Assembly (NCBI RefSeq): GCF_022965805.1
Contig: NC_133115.1
Location: 33,161,321 to 33,225,320, forward strand
Source of the DNA: Primulina eburnea
Lineage: Eukaryota > Streptophyta > Magnoliopsida > Lamiales > Gesneriaceae
Direction: 5' to 3'
Length of the DNA stretch: 64,000 nt
A program made the position numbers and the translations under genes. This document shows positions 23,322 to 35,499 of this stretch, piece after piece. Under the pieces are notes generated by a model. It did no database searches. It was not told where the DNA came from and worked only from the letters and a program-made list of their open reading frames with translations. Each line of letters opens with the position of its first letter. Positions within the stretch are counted from its first letter, which is position 1.

Positions 23322-24469
23322 TTAAAAACAATAAAATCTGCTTCTATGAAATTTCCTCTCCACTTGAAATAAATTCCTTCGCACTTCCCTCTCCACATCC
23401 GCTGCTTTCATCTGTCAATCCAACCCAATAACTATACCACTTGTTCACAACGTACGCGTCTCAGAAACTTATAATTATAGATATAATTCCAAGATGTTCT
23501 AAAAAAGGTATTTCATATATCTTATAAAAATATATATAATAGATGACATTAAGGATCAAACACAGTACGTACCTTTGTTTCAACCTCGAGCACTGCAGAA
23601 AACTGACGTTGGGAAAAATAAAAGCGTATGGCTGTTGCCGTAGAATTAGTATATTTCAAAGATTTAACAACTCCCAACATGGAATCAATCCCAGAAGCTG
23701 GATTCCCAACTTGTAATTGTATCTCAGCCTTTTCTAATGTTACCTCATTTTCCCTTGCACCCAAAATGATCTCTACCTCATTGTTTCTCCGCTCCAACTC
23801 TCCCTTTTTATCCTCCAGCTCTTTGATTTTCTTGATCGTCATTTCGAGTATCGATTTCTGATCACTCTGAGATTAAAAAAAAAAAACGCTGCAGCTGAAT
23901 TAATACGTTCGTTTATATAAATTAGCTGGTGCTGATGATCATTTTCATATTTTGATATATAATGTCACCTCAATAGAAAACTTGGCCTAGTCCATGCAGC
24001 TAACTTTCTACCGAACTACGTACGAGAGTGAACTTGGATGCATGAGAGAAAAGACGAACTTTATTTAATTAGAAAATCAGAAATTTGTTGTCTGTGCGTG
24101 TAAGCATACGTTTGTAAGCAGTAATTAATGCAAGCTAACCTTAGTTCCTGGTGGCAATAACTCATGCAAAGCTCCATAAAATCGCTTGTGCGTCTCCCTT
24201 CTTAACCTCTCACCGATCACATGCTTCTTGCCTCTCCCTCTCCCTCTATCCATTTCTCCAGAAGTATTCCCCCTTCGCACCTGATTCGTCCAATTCTTCT
24301 TCAAGAACTGAATCATCCTTTTGTTTACATTTCCGCGAGTCGATCCATTCGCATCGGTCTTCGATAGGGGTTCATTTGTGTAGCTTAAAAAAGCACTCTT
24401 GTTGTTCATGCTGAGTACCTCTTGAAGCCATAACATACTGCCTGGAGAGAGGTGCAAGAACTCGTCCAT
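23322..24469 (-). CDS. bHLH transcription factor, bHLH92-like
   Basis: DNA-binding regulator of the plant bHLH family. Exons on the - strand: 24469-24140, 23866-23573, 23411-23322; 237 residues, close to the length of Arabidopsis bHLH92. Exon 1 ends with the basic region: KKHVIGERLRRETHKRFYGA has H83, E87 and R91, the H-E-R spacing of G-box (CACGTG) binders. Helix 1 runs to LHELLPPGTK. Exon 2 begins SDQKSILEMTIKKIKELEDK, the loop and helix 2, and then a charged coiled coil. The N-terminal part has KRMIQFLKKNW, which bHLH92 proteins share. Exon 3 (MKAADVEREVRRNLFQVERK) is short, in phase, and supported only by splice signals and the stop at 23322. Family members respond to salt, osmotic stress and wounding, so a stress role is plausible but inferred. 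Confidence 0.88.
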
Positions 24470-25774
24470 GGTGGCTAATTCTCTTTTCTTCGCGGTTTTC
24501 GTTTCTTTTTTAAGAGAATATTTTCGTATTTTTAACGGCTATTTTGAAGTTTGAACTGTCTGGGGCAAGTGATTTTATACGTAGAAGGGATTGGTTTGTG
24601 TCCATATTGTGCTGTGTGGACCTTTCTCGCAATAAACGTGTCCACCCGATTGCCCAAATTATTTCGTGGTTATCTTTTTTTCAAAACGCAAAGTAAATTT
24701 AGACGCTCTCAGCTACGTCTACTACTTTAGAGGACATATATTTTATTTTGGATATTTGTGATTTTAATATTTTATATCGTTAAATTTCAATATCAGTCAA
24801 CTATTTTATTTTTATTTTAAAATTTTAAGTATTTTTTCGACGTCATGCTAACCTGTGTAGTGTGTCACATCAGCAGAACCACGAAAAAATATTTAAATTG
24901 CAAAAAAAATGAAATATATATGATTAAAATCAAAATTTGATAAATTAGAAAAAAATATATTGGAAGAAAAATATATTATATATAATAGTTTCAGTTTTTA
25001 TAAATTGTTCAACTGCCCTAAGAAGTACGAACGCCGGGGACGAGTAAGAACAAATGTTTGACTTGAAATGATAGAATTTATTACACAGCGTTAATTATAT
25101 AAACGTGACACTGCACACGTCACATGTATTCTGTAATCTTGGTTATATTACAATAAATTTATTATTTATCATTTATAATTTTAAAATATCAAATTATCTG
25201 TATATAACATAAATTAAGCACACATGAAATGAATTACTAGTATAAATTTAACAGTGTAATTGTGAAATGAATTCTATCTAAGAAACAATATTATTTGAAG
25301 AACAAAATCTGATATAATCAAATCAAAAAATTAAATGATATTTTCTTTTGTAACGCACAGACGTAGTAAAAATCTATTCATATGTTAATTATTATTGAAT
25401 ATAATATCTATTAATTATATTATCATAATGAGTGTACGGATAGAGTGCATCTATTATATTGGACTTGAAGTTGTTCTTGTATACAAACTCTATAAGCTTC
25501 AAATTATGCTGAATAATAACTGCTGAAGTGGTGTCAATCGTGGAACCAAGGTCGGGAAAATTTGCGAGGAATCTGGGATTGTAATGATATTTGGCCACTG
25601 ACAGAGACAAATTATGAGAAGTTTTGGGAACATTTTCTGTCCATATCTCTGTTTGATATACAAGAACATGTTAAGTTCTGTACAATAATGACAAAACAAG
25701 AATGTAGCAAGATTTCTTAGGTAAATTCTACAAAACTAGCTTCACTGATGTTTGTGGCATATTTCTATGCAGCA
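24470..25774. other. Intergenic between bHLH gene and CFM3
   Basis: The first 150 bases are the bHLH gene's leader and promoter (- strand). At 24720-24960 there is AT-rich DNA with GACGTCATGC and TGTGTCACATCAGCAG, resembling worn non-autonomous elements. About 25430-25774 is probably the 3' untranslated end of CFM3. No other gene seen. Confidence 0.45.
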
Positions 25775-28700
25775 CTAAGTGTGACTGATGCTTTTCTGTC
25801 CATACATCTCTTCAGATTCTGTCTCTGAATCCTCTTCGAAATCATATGGGAAATTTGTTTCCGCACAGGCATTGGGATCGGGATCATTAGTTTCATCTAA
25901 TACATCGTTCTCGCCGTCGTAGATGCCGAGGTAAGTGCCATCTCCTTCCACCTGATTAAAAAGGATTGAAGATAAGGGAAGGAATAAGAGAATCGTATTT
26001 TTGAAGCAAAAGTTGAACATCATTTCCACAAGATGGTGATCAACAACTTTTCGTAATTTTGTAATGGAAATGACGTTAAACTACAAACCTCACTGTCCTC
26101 ATTTTCTGTAGAGTAAGCAGAGTCGAGTTTATGGTACAGTTCTTCATCTCCCTTGTCTTTCACCGCGGCCATTTGTTCCTATAGTTGCAAGATGATGATT
26201 CTATTAACGTTTTCCAAAGGAAAAGCAAATACGGGTTTAAAAATGTACAAAAAATATAATACACTTGACAGTAGCATGAGCCGTTATAGGAAAAGCTGTA
26301 CCAGTTCTCTTCTCAGCTGGTTTACTCGTGTTTGCACCGTTGCAATATGGTTCATGAGGGCCTGCATATGAACAGTGTAAGCTTTACCTTTTTTTTGAGC
26401 TGCCAGTACATAAAATTACAAAATGCATGTGGTACCTGGTGCCTTTGAAGTTCAATTGACCGGGCCAATGCTTTTCGCTTTGTTAAGAGATTCTTGGGCC
26501 TTAGCAATGAGGGCCTTTTATAATCCCGACCTCGAAAAACAACTACCGCATAGCCCTTTGATATTTTGTCCACCGAGACCAACAAGCCACCACTCTCAGC
26601 TTCGAGCGCGAGTGCAATTTTCTTAACCTCCTCAAAGTTTGGGGCCTTCACAATGAGCTTGACCAATTCTCGATATTTCCAGTGCAGGTGCATATTCTCC
26701 ACAGTACCACCAAAAACTCCACGCCTACCTGAAGAAAATAGTGTGCGAGTCTGTGACAACAAATTTACCGACTCAAAAAATAACTTTGGAAAAAATATGA
26801 ATCTTTTTACCGAGAAGTAAAAATGCTTTCATCCTTAGACCAAGTTTCCGAAACATAAACCTCTCCTCATCACTAAGGCTTTCTGGATCTTGTGGAGGAT
26901 CTGCGGGATCTAAAGATTCTTCTACCTTGTAGACGGCTCTTTCAGCCTTTGTTAGCTTTCTCTCAGCCTGGTCGGAGAAATTTATCAAATTTGCATACAT
27001 ACATGAGAGTTATGAATAATATGAGAACCTATTAATGCTTTGTATTGATTGCTAAGTATGATGCGTAAAACAGTGGAAAGGAGGCGGGATTTATACGGTT
27101 TTAAATTTACGAAACTCACAAAATCAAGCTTCTTCTCCAGCTTTTTAACAAGGTTGGCATGCCTTAACAATTCTGCTTCTCTCATCACTTTTGCCTTGTT
27201 ATCATCATCCAATCGCTTTCCCCATCTAGAATCTGCCTCTAAAGTTTCTTTGAGTGTACCTGCAGTTCCAACTTCATTAGGTTCTCTCAAAACTGGAGAA
27301 ACTAAGGATAATGCTCTAAACCGAGCTTGTTCTTCGTCATCTTGTAAAGTCTTCGCCAATCTCTCTTGTTCCAGCAATGCGTCGGCAACATCTGGTGACA
27401 AAAAATTCTTCCCTCTATAAAATACCAGGAAGTCCTTGTTTCTTGACAGTAGCATGCCACCGGTTAATCTCTGCATCAAGTTAATATTGAGTATAGTCTA
27501 ATATTTAAAAGTTAATGAATTATGTCAGTGCTTATGTTGAATCAAATATCGGAGAGCATATCTTCAATCACAAAAAGCAGAAGACAATCAATTCATTTCA
27601 GTTGAGTATTCTTGCATTACAAGTGATATACCATCACATTCTTGGGAATTACACTCCCATATACTAACCACCTTCACTACTCTTTATTGATGGTTTCACT
27701 CATTGAGTTTAATTTCAATGTTAAGGTCTAAAATGAGCATCGCCTGTTACCTTGAGATCTTCAGCCATTCTTTCACTTGTTGTTAGCTGGACTCCCCGCT
27801 TTAATGCAATTTTTGCAATTGAACTCCGTTCCCATAACTTTATCATGGCTACAGCCAACCCTTGAAGTTGCCTGCCTCTTCCTGAAGATGCCAACCATTA
27901 CGCAAAGGTTCCTGCTCACAAAATGTCCTGTTTATAAGAAAAGTTGCATACCTAGTGCAAAATGTGGTGGCAGAACTCTGGCAAGCCTTCGTAGAGAGGT
28001 TCCTTCCTTCGTTCCAACGGTCGATCTCACACCATAAGGAAGTAATCTAAAGGGAGGTTGAAAACCAGGAATAACTCCTGGAAGTAAATCAGCATCAATG
28101 GGTAGTGGACCTTCTCCTGGCCAATCAGTATATCTTGGACCAAGGCAATCTAATAGTTCCTCAATTTCGTCTTCATATTTCACCACAGATGGTGCTTCAG
28201 TGCTTTTATCCACCATGTCACCACCAACCGATTCTTGTGGACCATCAGTGTGACCCGAAGGATCAAATTTGGAAGAATCCTGACCAGCCTTATCAGAAGC
28301 AGTATAAATTTCATTTTTAGTGAAAATTCTTTTCTTTAGCTTCAGTGTAGGATCTTCATAAGTTACACCTCTGTAAATAGACACGGAACTGCCGGATCTC
28401 CAAATAACCAGTCCACCAGTTTTTCGCTGAACCAAAAAAAATCAATACACCATCAAACTTCACAGCAGGACCTTGAATACTTTAACACTTCAAATTTGCA
28501 ACACAAGTGAAAATTAGCTTCCTTAAAATCTGGTAAAATTAGTTTCGCACTTGAATCTGCAACACGAGTGAATTAGTTTCCTTAAAAATCTGGTAAAATT
28601 AGTTTGACACTTAAAATTTGAAACACAAGTGAATACTTTGACATCTTGAAATTTGTAATCGATAATCAGTAGAATGATTATAGGTCATGTCATCTTGAAT

Positions 28701-30279
28701 ACTTTGACACTTGAAATTTGTAACACGAGGTAAAATTAGTTTCCTTAAAAATCTGGTGCATTAGAGATACAAATACACGCTCCAGCAAAAGCAGCTACAA
28801 GGGCTTTGTGAATAATCGCTGATGGTCTTAGCGGATTTCTCACAGCAAATGATGCTAAAATGAACTTATCATTAGAAGAAACTACACCTTTGCCCCTTGA
28901 AGCTCAACTAAAAAGGTATAACAGTACTAGGGGGTAAAAGGCATCAATTAATGTCACGAATATTGATCTGCATTTTTCGGCTCTGAGAACACCTAAATAA
29001 CCTCAGATGAAGAAAATTTCACATGTTCTCCACTTCACCATAGTAATTAATGCAAAGGCCTAAGCTCCTGCACCCTGACAAATTATTTGCTGAATTACAA
29101 CATAGAGGTTAATTAAATTGAAACCCTAACAATATAATTCTATTAACTCTCCATATTTTCGAACAGATTATTGGCAGAATTCTCTAACGTGGATATATAT
29201 CGGATCAACAACCTATGATAACTATCACTCTCTATCCTCTTCACAACTCTTCCATGAACTCATGGAAAAATGCATAGAGACAACAGAAAACATTAAATTT
29301 TCCGCAACAAATAAAAGAAGAAGAAAAAGTTATGTTACGCAACACTGCCAAAGTTTCACAAGAAAGTCACCTCCAGAATCTCATGAATCCGCTTCATGTT
29401 TAGTGCCGGTGCTCCCTCAATTTTCAATCTGACAATCTCAGATGTTCTCCATTTATCATGAATCATCTCCACAACCTCTTGTGTCACCCCTGCGCTGCCA
29501 ATCCTTGTTTTGTTTTTAATTCGAAGAGCTAAATTCTTCAACCTCCTGAGCTCCGACTCGGGAAGTGTTAATTCCGCCAAGCTCCTGTTCTTCCGGCTAT
29601 CCAGACTCGGTTTTTCATCATCCACTAAATTTTTCTCCCATGGAAATCTTACCTTCCCATTACCACTTTTAACCAAGTTTTTATCCCCAAAAGGATAATC
29701 CTTGGAAAATCCACCTCTTGTATTCGGCATTAGCCCTTCCTCAATATAAAATATGTCGTCTATAGTCCCTTTCTCAATCACTCTCCCAACGTTCCCATCC
29801 TTCTCACTGACATCATCCATGTAACCGAATTTTTTCAACTTTTCAACAATCCTCTCCATAGTACTACCACCAGTACTAGTACTAGTACTAGTACTTTCTT
29901 CGGAATCCGAAATTTCTCTCCTAATCTTGTAATCCAATACTGACTGAGGCCTTTTTTGCCGATTCGGTTTTTGGGCTTCATTCCATTTATCCAACCAAGA
30001 ATTATTAGGCGAAACGTGTCTATCCCTTACTGAGTGTGGCCTGCCATTCTTAGTCTTCGGCAAAAGGTAGGATCTTTTTGGTGGGCTTCCCGGTGAATTG
30101 GGGTCTGAGTTGAAGGTATCATTGGTTGCACAAAAAGATTGTTTCTTGAATGGAATTGAGGAACTATATCTGATGAACTGTAAGGTTGTTCTGAAATGGA
30201 GTTTGCAGACTGAGCTCTGTAATGAATCCATATAAAGGGCTTTTCTAGGATAAATTTGATAGCCAGAGGTGATAGCCAT
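25775..30279 (-). CDS. CFM3: CRM-domain chloroplast group II intron splicing factor CFM3
   Basis: RNA-binding protein of the CRS1-YhbY family, needed with CAF partners for splicing several chloroplast group II introns. Exons: 30279-29371, 28426-27952, 27881-27751, 27470-27120, 26967-26811, 26728-26436, 26361-26302, 26178-26089, 25951-25775; 880 residues, about the size of Arabidopsis CFM3A. The first ~50 residues, rich in S, R and K and almost free of acid, fit a transit peptide. The [16 protein letters not shown] stretch is a CFM3 mark. Three CRM domains follow (about 236-330, 442-540, 655-760), each with its GG loop: [36 protein letters not shown]. The acidic C-terminus ([13 protein letters not shown]) is usual. 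An in-frame AGTACT repeat at 29870-29895 codes STSTSTST and could vary in length. The upstream frame stays open to 30417 but has no ATG there, so 30279 is the start. Confidence 0.94.
28440..28760. repeat. Diverged tandem repeat inside CFM3 intron 1
   Basis: Phrases such as TTTCCTTAAAAATCTGGT, AAAATTAGTTT, GAATACTTTGACAC and TTGAAATTTGTAACACGAG recur about four times with a period near 75-85 bases. The copies differ by small changes. It lies wholly in the 944-bp first intron (28427-29370). Confidence 0.7.
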
Positions 30280-30499
30280 ATTCAAATTCCTGCCACACTG
30301 AAATTGTAAAAGTAGGAATGATTGCAAATGGAAATATGGAAAATAAGTCTCCGGCGGCGGCGACCAGAATACGAGTTCAGTAGCCCTCTGCCGGGACCCT
30401 GAAAAATCTACGAACACATTGATAAGTGAAGGATAAGAATATTTCTGTACGCTGAAATTATTTAATTATTTTCAAAAAAAATCTATTTAATTTAAGGTT

Positions 30500-30558
30500 G
30501 AGTGGATACCATGTGAGACCGTGTCACAGATCATACCGTCTCACACAAGTTTTTGCCT
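30500..30558 (+). repeat. GAGAC/GTCTC MITE, copy 7 (internal deletion)
   Basis: Only the two ends remain: GAGTGGATACCATGTGAGAC joined through CACAGATCAT to ACCGTCTCACACAAGTTTTT. The whole ~120-bp core is missing, so the two palindromes now nearly meet. It is about 220 bases before the CFM3 start codon. Confidence 0.75.
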
Positions 30559-30679
30559 ATAATGTTAATCACTAAAACAAGAGAATGAGATATGTATGAA
30601 ATATAACTAAAAATCAGTAGGGATCGTGCACTAGTTAATTTATGGGATAAATTTCTTATTCTACTCGATTTATATATAA

Positions 30680-30860
30680 GAGTTATGTATCTTGTAAGAC
30701 GATCACACGAGATTCGTAAGATCAATCAACTCTATCGATATTCAAAATAAAAAATAATACTCTTAACATAAAAAATAATATTTTTTCATGGATGATCCAA
30801 ATAAGATATCCGTTTCACAAAATACGACCCGTGAGACTATCTCACATAAGTTTTTGCCTA
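30680..30860 (+). repeat. GAGAC/GTCTC MITE, copy 8 (diverged)
   Basis: Ends GTATCTTGTAAGACGATCAC and GTGAGACTATCTCACATAAG; core ATTCAAAATAAAAAATAATA and GGATGATCCAAATAAGATAT. Several C-to-T type changes against copy 6. Confidence 0.75.
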
Positions 30861-30897
30861 AAAATTATTATTTTTTAGAACACAAAAACTCATAAAA

Positions 30898-31045
30898 AAA
30901 GGTCTCATGAGTAATTTTTGTGTAACAAATATCTTATTTGGTCACCCTTATGTCAAAATGATTATTTTTTTATTGTAAATATGAATAGAATTGACTCTTC
31001 TCACGAATAAAAATATGTGAAATCATCTTACAAAAGATCTACTAT
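30898..31045 (-). repeat. GAGAC/GTCTC MITE, copy 9 (degenerate)
   Basis: Begins AAAGGTCTCATGAGTAATTT, keeps ATCTTATTTGGTCACCCTTA and ATTGTAAATATGAATAGAAT, ends GTGAAATCATCTTACAAAAG. The region just after (31060-31200, TTTTATGAGACGGCATCACG) seems a further worn copy in the other direction. Confidence 0.6.
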
Positions 31046-31905
31046 TTTTAGAATATGTATTTTATGAGACGGCATCACGATTTATATTGTGAAACAAACC
31101 AATATCATCCATATTTAAAATAATATTTTTAACATAAAATATAATATTTTCATAAATTAGATCATATTAGAAATATATTTTATAAATATTTCACAAAAAT
31201 AGTTAAAATTAAATTTTATACACTATCATGTGATAAACATATTCATTATTCATGACCTTCAATATTTTTTTTTCTATGGGATGACCTTCAATATTTGTAC
31301 ACACTTTATGATTGTTACCGATCAAATCAATTGAATATTGTTTTATATCATTATATCACATAATCATGTTAAAAGCATCATTAATTAATCGTGTGCAGTA
31401 ATAGTTAAAATTATTAATATTTCATATTAATAATTTTTAGCATAAATACTGCGTGTGCAGTAAATAGTATGATTCATACACAGTACATTAGCATGGAATA
31501 ATAAGATTGTAAACAATACATATGTTGGAAAAAAATTAATATTTATATTTAATTATCCAAATTTCAGAATTTAAAATGAAATTAAAATTAATGTTTACCT
31601 AACTAAGTCCTGTAAACAAAAATTTCAAGTGGCTGCACAATTGAAGAATATAAATGCAAGAATTAAAGCCTAACCAGTTCAAAATACACTATTTTCTAAT
31701 AAATTGCGACGATGACCAGATTTGTGACCTAAGTATCGACCATAAGGCACATGTCTGACCAGAGAGATGGCCACTTGTTGAGCATTTCATGAAATAAGAA
31801 TCGTGAAATTTTGTTTATTTAGTACGAGCATCCAAAAATGGTATGGAAACTTTAGAACAACTTGTTCAAAAGTTGATTGATTAATATCGCTATAGCATCC
31901 TCGAA

Positions 31906-34900
31906 TCAAGATCCAACAAGTCCTTTGGCGCGAGCATTAGCGACTATTAGCACGAAGATTGCCGCACAAAATGCCCCTGAGACAATAACAACCTGAAAGA
32001 ATGAACCAGATCGTTGAAGCGTCCACTAGGAAACACCAAAATTATAGTTGCCAAAAAAAAAAGTAAAATTCACGTACCCATTTGAACATAAAACCGTGAT
32101 CTTCATTCCATGTATAAGGTATGTTCATACCAAATATTCCAGCCACGAGTGAATAAATGGCTAGACATACAGTTCCGGAGCTGAGAAAGAGCTCCAACTG
32201 CAGCCATGGAAATAAATTTAAATTGGCAAGAACAAGATAATTACATAAAAGCCGCACGAGACAGACCTGAATGAGCTGGTTCCGGTGATTGTCAAGCTGG
32301 AATGAAAAGGTGTATATTTGGATTTAGATCGCTACAAAAACAAAGTAATTGTGAAATACCAATTTTTGTTTTATATTTACCTGAATATTGATGTAATCTT
32401 CTGTGTTATCGATATATTCACGCAGCTGCAAATATTATAGCAGGAAGGCATCAAAATAATGAGAATATAATTGGACAGCATGATATGTAACACAAATTAT
32501 CTAGAGAAGGCCTATGCTACTGGTGATGGTACGTTTTTACCAAAGACTAGATGTTCTCGGTTCCATTCAAAACAAAAATGGAGCAAAAATAACATTTTCA
32601 AACTAAGCACATGTATCTCTTTCACGTAACCTTGATGCCAATGCAATCCTATGCATGCATTTAAATAAGATTGAATTCTGGACTTTGAATATACATATCT
32701 AAGTTTTTAAAATTAATGTAATTGACAGACCGTGGTCAATTTGTTGAATGTTCCATCAATTTGCATGAAGTAAGCCTGCAATATAAGTGACAACTCTTCA
32801 TTAAACAACTTCATAAAAATCATCTGTAAAATGAGCAGAATTAATACTACCTCAAGCAACATCTCAAGCTCCTCAACATCATTTTCGTCTCCTCGAACAG
32901 TTGCGATACTGGCCCTACTAGCTCGGGAAATCTTGGAGCCTATGGTAGGTGATGCAAGGAACCAACTTGCAGCGCCTGAACCACTCACAGGTGATGCAAC
33001 AGCCAACTTTCTAGACAAGTAAAGATCTGCCATGTCATCATCATCGTCCAAAAGCTGTTCTAGCTCATCTCTCACCTGCATGAAAGCTGTAAAATTAAAC
33101 TGGAACTAACGAACAATGTAAGTGAACTCTTCATATGAAACGAAAAGTGACGGTAAAAGAAGCACTAACAAACATCGCACAGAGTTTCATGGGATCCATA
33201 TTTGGCAGCCTTTAAACTACCCAGTATGACAGTGTCAAATTAATTGTTAGATCGCATCAAATACTAGCAAAACTTGGATGAACTATTCTAAGTAACATCA
33301 AGAACTTAATAATTCTGTAGGTACTAGGAACTCATGTAACATAAATCTATACAGAGGAGAAATGAAGTACAAACCCATATAAGTGCCCGAGAATTCTGGC
33401 AATGATTAACCGGTTGGATTATGTGCATTAAATAATCAAGATTTGTACAGAACAACTTCAAAAATGAGAAGGATTGCCTAATGGATTTGTTTAGCAGTCA
33501 CTAAAAACCGGAGCCCCACCTTTTGTACACGAGCTGTCAACCTTGTCATTTGACTCTTTAACTTACGCACTCGATCTAAATTACGGCTACTAATCTGCAA
33601 ACAAGTAGGGTAACACATGAAATCAATAATACCAGAAGTTCATTACAACACAAAGAAAGACAACAGAGGAGACAATTAATCGAGTTCTCGGAATGCACAT
33701 ATGATTAACACAAATAAAGGGCAAAGAGGAAGATATTATGTCAGGAGTAAAGCAGCTTTCGATTCGGTCAGTCACCTAGCAAATGGAATGCATCCACAAG
33801 TTCCTCCAATGCCAGATACATTATTTTCAGAGCAAGAAGTCGAATGACGATGTAAATGCAGAAAATAAATAATTTTGTTACGAAGTGGAATGATGATGTA
33901 AATGCAGAAACTAAATAATTTTGTTACCGGGCATATAATCAGACCACTATCAATCCCCGACTGGATTCTGTTTAGATCAAACCAACAAGTTCATAAGAAA
34001 CCAAAATAAATGTACCTTTGATGTGAGCATATCTAAAGCCGGGTAAACAGCACTCTCCAATTCTATCGTACGGGCAGCCAGAAAACTGCAAATTGCTTCC
34101 AATGTAACCTCAAGAGCCCGAAACTCAAATGGAGAGTCTGCAGTACGGAGTCATTACTCAACCATCATAGGTACAAAGAATAATATACTTCTTCAAAGAA
34201 AGGCAAAAAAAATTATATAAGATATACCATCTTCTTCACCCGTTTCAACATCATGGTGCACAGTCAAATTGTTCCCATCTCCATTACCATCCCGAATTGT
34301 ATATAATGATTTCAATCGCCTTCGAAGATCCTCAACTATAGGAACAACGTTCTCATCCAATGGGTCGCGAAGCAACACCTAACCAGTAACCAATAGCAAA
34401 CTCAACATCAGCTTTCACCAAAAAGTACACCTCGAACAATATGCCCTCAAAACCTTTTACCAACTATTTGTTAACAAGAGAGAACCACTTCGTTTTTTCA
34501 TCTTGGGAATGTTATAATTACATTATAGTCACTGTATTTGAAGTCTTGGACCACAAGAACGAAGACTCGAATGTCTTGCCAGTTCAATAGAAGTATTATT
34601 CATTGTTTAAACGCAACTTTAAAGTCAAAATCCAATTTCACTTGGATAATGAACGACCAAAACTCCTGAGCTGCCTCAGAATCAGCATATTTTACCATAC
34701 CAAACATCCAACCAAGATATAAATAATCTGGCAAGGAGCATTTGTGAAAGAGTTCAGCAGTGATAAGCAACAAATTGTAGCCAAGTCATTTACGCCAACT
34801 CCCGCAAGAAATTCTTACTCTTTGGAAACCTTGTTTAATTGAAGAACAGTAAAGAGAGGACCAAGGGTAAAAAATCATTTCAAAAGACGAATTAATAGCT

Positions 34901-35499
34901 CACCTCTTCTGCTGTGATGATGGCCTTGATATGCTGTATTCAAACAGAAGTAAACAAATAAGTACATACAAAACTAACATCCAAAATACGTATCTTGAAT
35001 GAAACTATTTTCAAACAGACGCAGCAAATATCACAAACCATAAACACAATTTGCCAAAATATCGAATCTTTGTTTAAAAACCAGATCTTTAACACAGATA
35101 CACGGTCAAAAATTGCCTTTCCTTCAAATCAATAAATCCGGACTTAATGAACAAGTTACAATCAGAGCGAAAGGGCCTTCAATTATTTAATTCAAGCACC
35201 AAAACGGTCGGTAAAAGTTTTTTGCAAAATGAAATTAAAACCTCTAGATTGAGAACAATGGCTCTCTCACGGCCGAGAATTGTGGAAGGGTAAGACAAGA
35301 GAGGGTCGAGAATGCGGAGATCACGCGCGTGTATCTGCACGCGATGCATGATCGCGTACTTATCGACATCCAACACCGTTTCTCCACCCGTAGAATCCAT
35401 TAAAATCCAGCTACGTGCCCCGGCCCCTTTCTTCTTCAACCCGCCGACGGCATTCGGAGGCTCCACCGGTACAACGTGGCTGAATTCCGGAGCCACCAT
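31906..35499 (-). CDS. MRS2: MRS2/CorA-type magnesium transporter
   Basis: Mg2+ channel-type transporter; plant MRS2 proteins sit in plasma membrane, tonoplast, plastid or ER membranes. Exons: 35499-35242, 34933-34904, 34378-34228, 34137-34016, 33594-33520, 33075-32851, 32775-32731, 32425-32381, 32296-32267, 32197-32078, 31992-31906; 395 residues, the size of the short MRS2-2/MRS2-7 (rice MRS2-I) group. The start reads [20 protein letters not shown], followed by [14 protein letters not shown], typical of the N-terminal domain. Residues 328-349 form membrane segment 1, ending in the ion-selectivity motif GMN at 350-352, within [14 protein letters not shown]. Segment 2 is [20 protein letters not shown] near the end. 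An aspartate run DDDDD lies in the helical stalk, as in the family. Many 30-75-nt exons in phase 0 are usual here. The membrane it serves cannot be told from sequence. Confidence 0.95.

Larger units (their letters stand above)
30280..31905. other. Intergenic: CFM3 promoter, MITE cluster, MRS2 3' end
   Basis: Next to CFM3 lies its leader and promoter. At 30500-31200 four MITE relatives stand almost end to end (30500-30558, 30680-30860, 30898-31045 and a worn one near 31060-31200). From about 31600 to 31905 is probably the MRS2 3' untranslated end. No other gene. Confidence 0.5.
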
